NCBI GenBank assembly: GCA_015057365.1
Contig: SVEN01000001.1
Span: forward strand, 77,382 to 141,381
Source: Lachnospiraceae bacterium
GTDB taxonomy: Bacteria > Bacillota > Clostridia > Lachnospirales > Lachnospiraceae
Direction of reading: 5' to 3'
DNA length: 64,000 nt
Shown: positions 62,211-64,000 of the stretch, piece after piece
How the letters are laid out: every line of letters begins with the position of its first letter
How positions within the stretch are numbered: position 1 is the stretch's first letter
Position numbers and translations under genes: made by a program
Notes under the pieces: model-generated
The model's database searches: none
What the model was told of the DNA's origin: nothing
What the model saw: only the letters and a program-made list of their open reading frames with translations

Positions 62211-63863
62211 CTAGCGGAACTTTTTAATCATCTGCACAAACTCCGCATTGTTCTTCGTGCTCTGGAAGGTGCGCATAATATTCTCAATGGACTCCTCTGC
62301 CTTGGCACCGTTAAATAAACGACGCATGAGAGACGTTGCCTCCAACTCCTCCGGGCTCAGGAGTAAGTCATCACGACGGGTACTGGAACGCGGCAAATCG
62401 ATAGCAGGGAATACTCTGCGCTCGGAAAGATTACGATCCAGCTGAAGCTCCATGTTACCGGTGCCCTTAAACTCCTCGAATACCACGTCATCCATACGGC
62501 TGCCGGTATCCACAAGAGCGGTTGCAAGAATAGTCAAACTTCCACCCTCACGCATGTTTCTTGCGGCACCGAAAAACTTCTTCGGCATATGAAGAGCCGC
62601 AGGGTCAAGACCACCGGACAAGGTACGTCCGCTCGGTGCTACAGTCAGGTTGTACGCACGGGCCAGACGGGTAATACTGTCAAGTAAAATTACCACATCC
62701 TGCTTTTGCTCAACTAAACGCTTTGCACGCTCGATTACCATCTCGGACACACGCTTATGATTCTCCGGAAGCTCGTCAAAGGTAGAATAGATGACCTCAA
62801 CCTTATCGCCCTCTATAGACTCCTTAATATCCGTTACTTCCTCCGGACGCTCATCAATCAAAAGGATAATCATATTCATATCCGGATGATTCTTAGTGAT
62901 TGCTTTTGCAATCTGCTTCAACAACGTCGTTTTACCGGTCTTCGGCTGGGAAACAATCATGCCGCGCTGTCCCTTACCGATTGGGGAAATCAAATCCACC
63001 ATGCGCATGGAAAGACTGCAGCCCGGTGTTTCCAAATGGATACGCTCATTCGGGAAAATCGGTGTCAAATCCTCAAAGCGCTTCCGCTTTGCGATGACCT
63101 CCGCCGGCAAACCGTTAACATCCTTAATATATAAAAGTGCGCAAAACTTCTCGTTCTGCATACGAATCTTCGTATTACCGCAAACAATATCACCGGTCTT
63201 CAGACCGTACTTGCGAATCTGGGACGGAGACACATACACATCATTATCACCCGGCAAAAAGTTATCGCAACGGATAAAACCGAAATTATCCGGCATAACC
63301 TCTAAAATGCCCTTTCGGGTCTCTCCGCTATCCAGACGCTTAATATCCTCCGGGCTGGCCTTTTCCGGGTCAAAACGATGGCCCTGCTGCGGTGCGCTCT
63401 CTGCCGTACCTTCCGGCATAGGCTTCGGGGCCTCTGTTATACGCGGTTGCTCCGGTTGCGGACGCAGAGCCGGACGTTCTCCCACTCCTTGCGGACGCTC
63501 CTGCATTCCCTGCGGACGGGCCTGCATCGGACGGTCCTGCGTACCCTGCGGTCTGCTCATTGCCGGACGCTCACCTGCTCCCTGCGGGCGCTGCACTACC
63601 GGACGCCCCCCTGCTCCCTGCGGGCGCTGCATCGCCGGACGCTCTGTACTTCCTTGCGGGCGGGACGGCATCGAACGTTCCTGACCGCTCTGCGGACGGG
63701 CCGGTGCTTCTGCCTTCTTTTCCTGCTTCTTCGCCAACATCTTGTCTACGTTAGAAAGAAGCTCGACAAGCTCCTGCTTTTTCATAGCAGAAGTGCCCTT
63801 AAGGCCGCGATTCTTCGCCTCCTCCTTTAACTGTGTAATTGTCATTTCAAGATATTTCTCCAT
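62211..63863 (-). CDS. rho: transcription termination factor Rho with N-terminal repeat insert
   Basis: A 550-residue Rho. The N-terminal SAP-like helix ([15 protein letters not shown]) is followed by an RPQG-repeat insert (about 55-150), the cold-shock RNA-binding domain ([28 protein letters not shown]), and the RecA-type motor with Walker [12 protein letters not shown], Walker [14 protein letters not shown] and the R loop. AAGGAGGTTAT precedes the ATG. Standard Rho has ~420 residues; the insert accounts for the extra length. Inserts of this type occur in other Bacillota and Bacteroidota and can alter RNA binding or drive condensation. Confidence 0.97.
   Translation of the reverse strand: MEKYLEMTITQLKEEAKNRGLKGTSAMKKQELVELLSNVDKMLAKKQEKKAEAPARPQSGQERSMPSRPQGSTERPAMQRPQGAGGRPVVQRPQGAGERPAMSRPQGTQDRPMQARPQGMQERPQGVGERPALRPQPEQPRITEAPKPMPEGTAESAPQQGHRFDPEKASPEDIKRLDSGETRKGILEVMPDNFGFIRCDNFLPGDNDVYVSPSQIRKYGLKTGDIVCGNTKIRMQNEKFCALLYIKDVNGLPAEVIAKRKRFEDLTPIFPNERIHLETPGCSLSMRMVDLISPIGKGQRGMIVSQPKTGKTTLLKQIAKAITKNHPDMNMIILLIDERPEEVTDIKESIEGDKVEVIYSTFDELPENHKRVSEMVIERAKRLVEQKQDVVILLDSITRLARAYNLTVAPSGRTLSGGLDPAALHMPKKFFGAARNMREGGSLTILATALVDTGSRMDDVVFEEFKGTGNMELQLDRNLSERRVFPAIDLPRSSTRRDDLLLSPEELEATSLMRRLFNGAKAEESIENIMRTFQSTKNNAEFVQMIKKFR
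63483..63698 (-). repeat. 36-base tandem repeat coding RPQG units in rho
   Basis: RPQ triplets start at Rho residues 56, 68, 80, 92, 104 and 116, a strict 12-residue period, then at 123. The DNA repeats as degenerate 36-base units. Typical fillers are ERPAMQ, GRPVVQ and ERPAMS. Confidence 0.85.
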
Positions 63864-64000
63864 ATAACCTCCTTGTGATAACAGATATCACATCACATTC
63901 TTTACTACGCTCTATCATGCTTTACATTTTTAATTTACAATTTAACATGGGATTTTTTACAGAATTGTATTGAAAACAAGAACGCTACAACGTCTTTTTT
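63864..64000. other. rho upstream region, no gene seen
   Basis: AT-rich spacer before rho. On the minus strand TTGTAA at about 63938 and a poor TGATAG 17 bases on could be a weak promoter; nothing else is visible. Confidence 0.4.

Noticed and set aside
63378-63830. 150-codon plus-strand frame opposite the rho repeat
   Set aside because: It is the antisense reading of the 36-base RPQG repeat and has an artificial Leu/Arg/Thr repeat composition.

Overview
The window reads as chromosome of a Gram-positive anaerobe of the Clostridia, most probably a xylan-degrading member of the Lachnospiraceae. The basis is strong AGGAGG ribosome sites, a T-box in front of leuS, a tetrahydrofolate riboswitch in front of folT, a PduL-type phosphotransacetylase without microcompartment genes, a SpoIID/LytB protein, a 1409-residue acyl-CoA dehydratase activase-like protein, and a cluster of GH10, GH43 and GH8 enzymes. 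I saw no rRNA, tRNA, CRISPR array, complete insertion sequence or prophage. Almost every gene from 1 to 52.9 kb lies on the minus strand.

1-5.4 kb holds a two-component system followed by a secreted protein, a lipoprotein and two membrane proteins that look like ABC permeases; the last one runs off the left edge. 5.4-11 kb is a patch of small accessory genes (two HTH regulators, a zinc-dependent phospholipase C-like protein, GNAT, MBL-fold, Nudix, polysaccharide deacetylase) that includes two decayed genes. 11-18.4 kb has two ECF sigma factor operons, one with an ABC exporter and one with a putative membrane anti-sigma factor, around a metallophosphoesterase and a run of small unrecognised proteins.

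18.4-26.5 kb carries a methionyl-tRNA synthetase-like gene with a structured leader, leuS with its T-box, and a GntR regulator operon. 26.6-38.7 kb is metabolic: a tandem esterase, phosphoglucomutase, PduL, an HtrA-like protease, chorismate mutase/prephenate dehydratase, and the folT-folC pair under a THF riboswitch.

38.7-47.1 kb is a coherent xylan-utilisation locus. It has a secreted GH10 xylanase, a secreted and a cytoplasmic copy of a GH43-CBM6 enzyme, a cytoplasmic GH43 beta-xylosidase-like enzyme, a GH8 reducing-end xylose-releasing exo-oligoxylanase, and a divergent AraC regulator. The AraC and GH43 promoters share an inverted repeat over both -35 boxes. The enzymes suggest surface cleavage of xylan, uptake of oligomers, and cleavage to xylose and arabinose in the cytoplasm.

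47-64 kb contains small hypothetical genes, queA, a SpoIID/LytB protein, a LysM protein, the large activase-like gene, a CcdA/TlpA thiol-redox pair, an HTH-TPR regulator, a hicAB toxin-antitoxin pair whose toxin frame runs into the antitoxin gene, ung, and a Rho factor with a 12-residue RPQG repeat. Names rest on motifs read by eye; no database search was possible.
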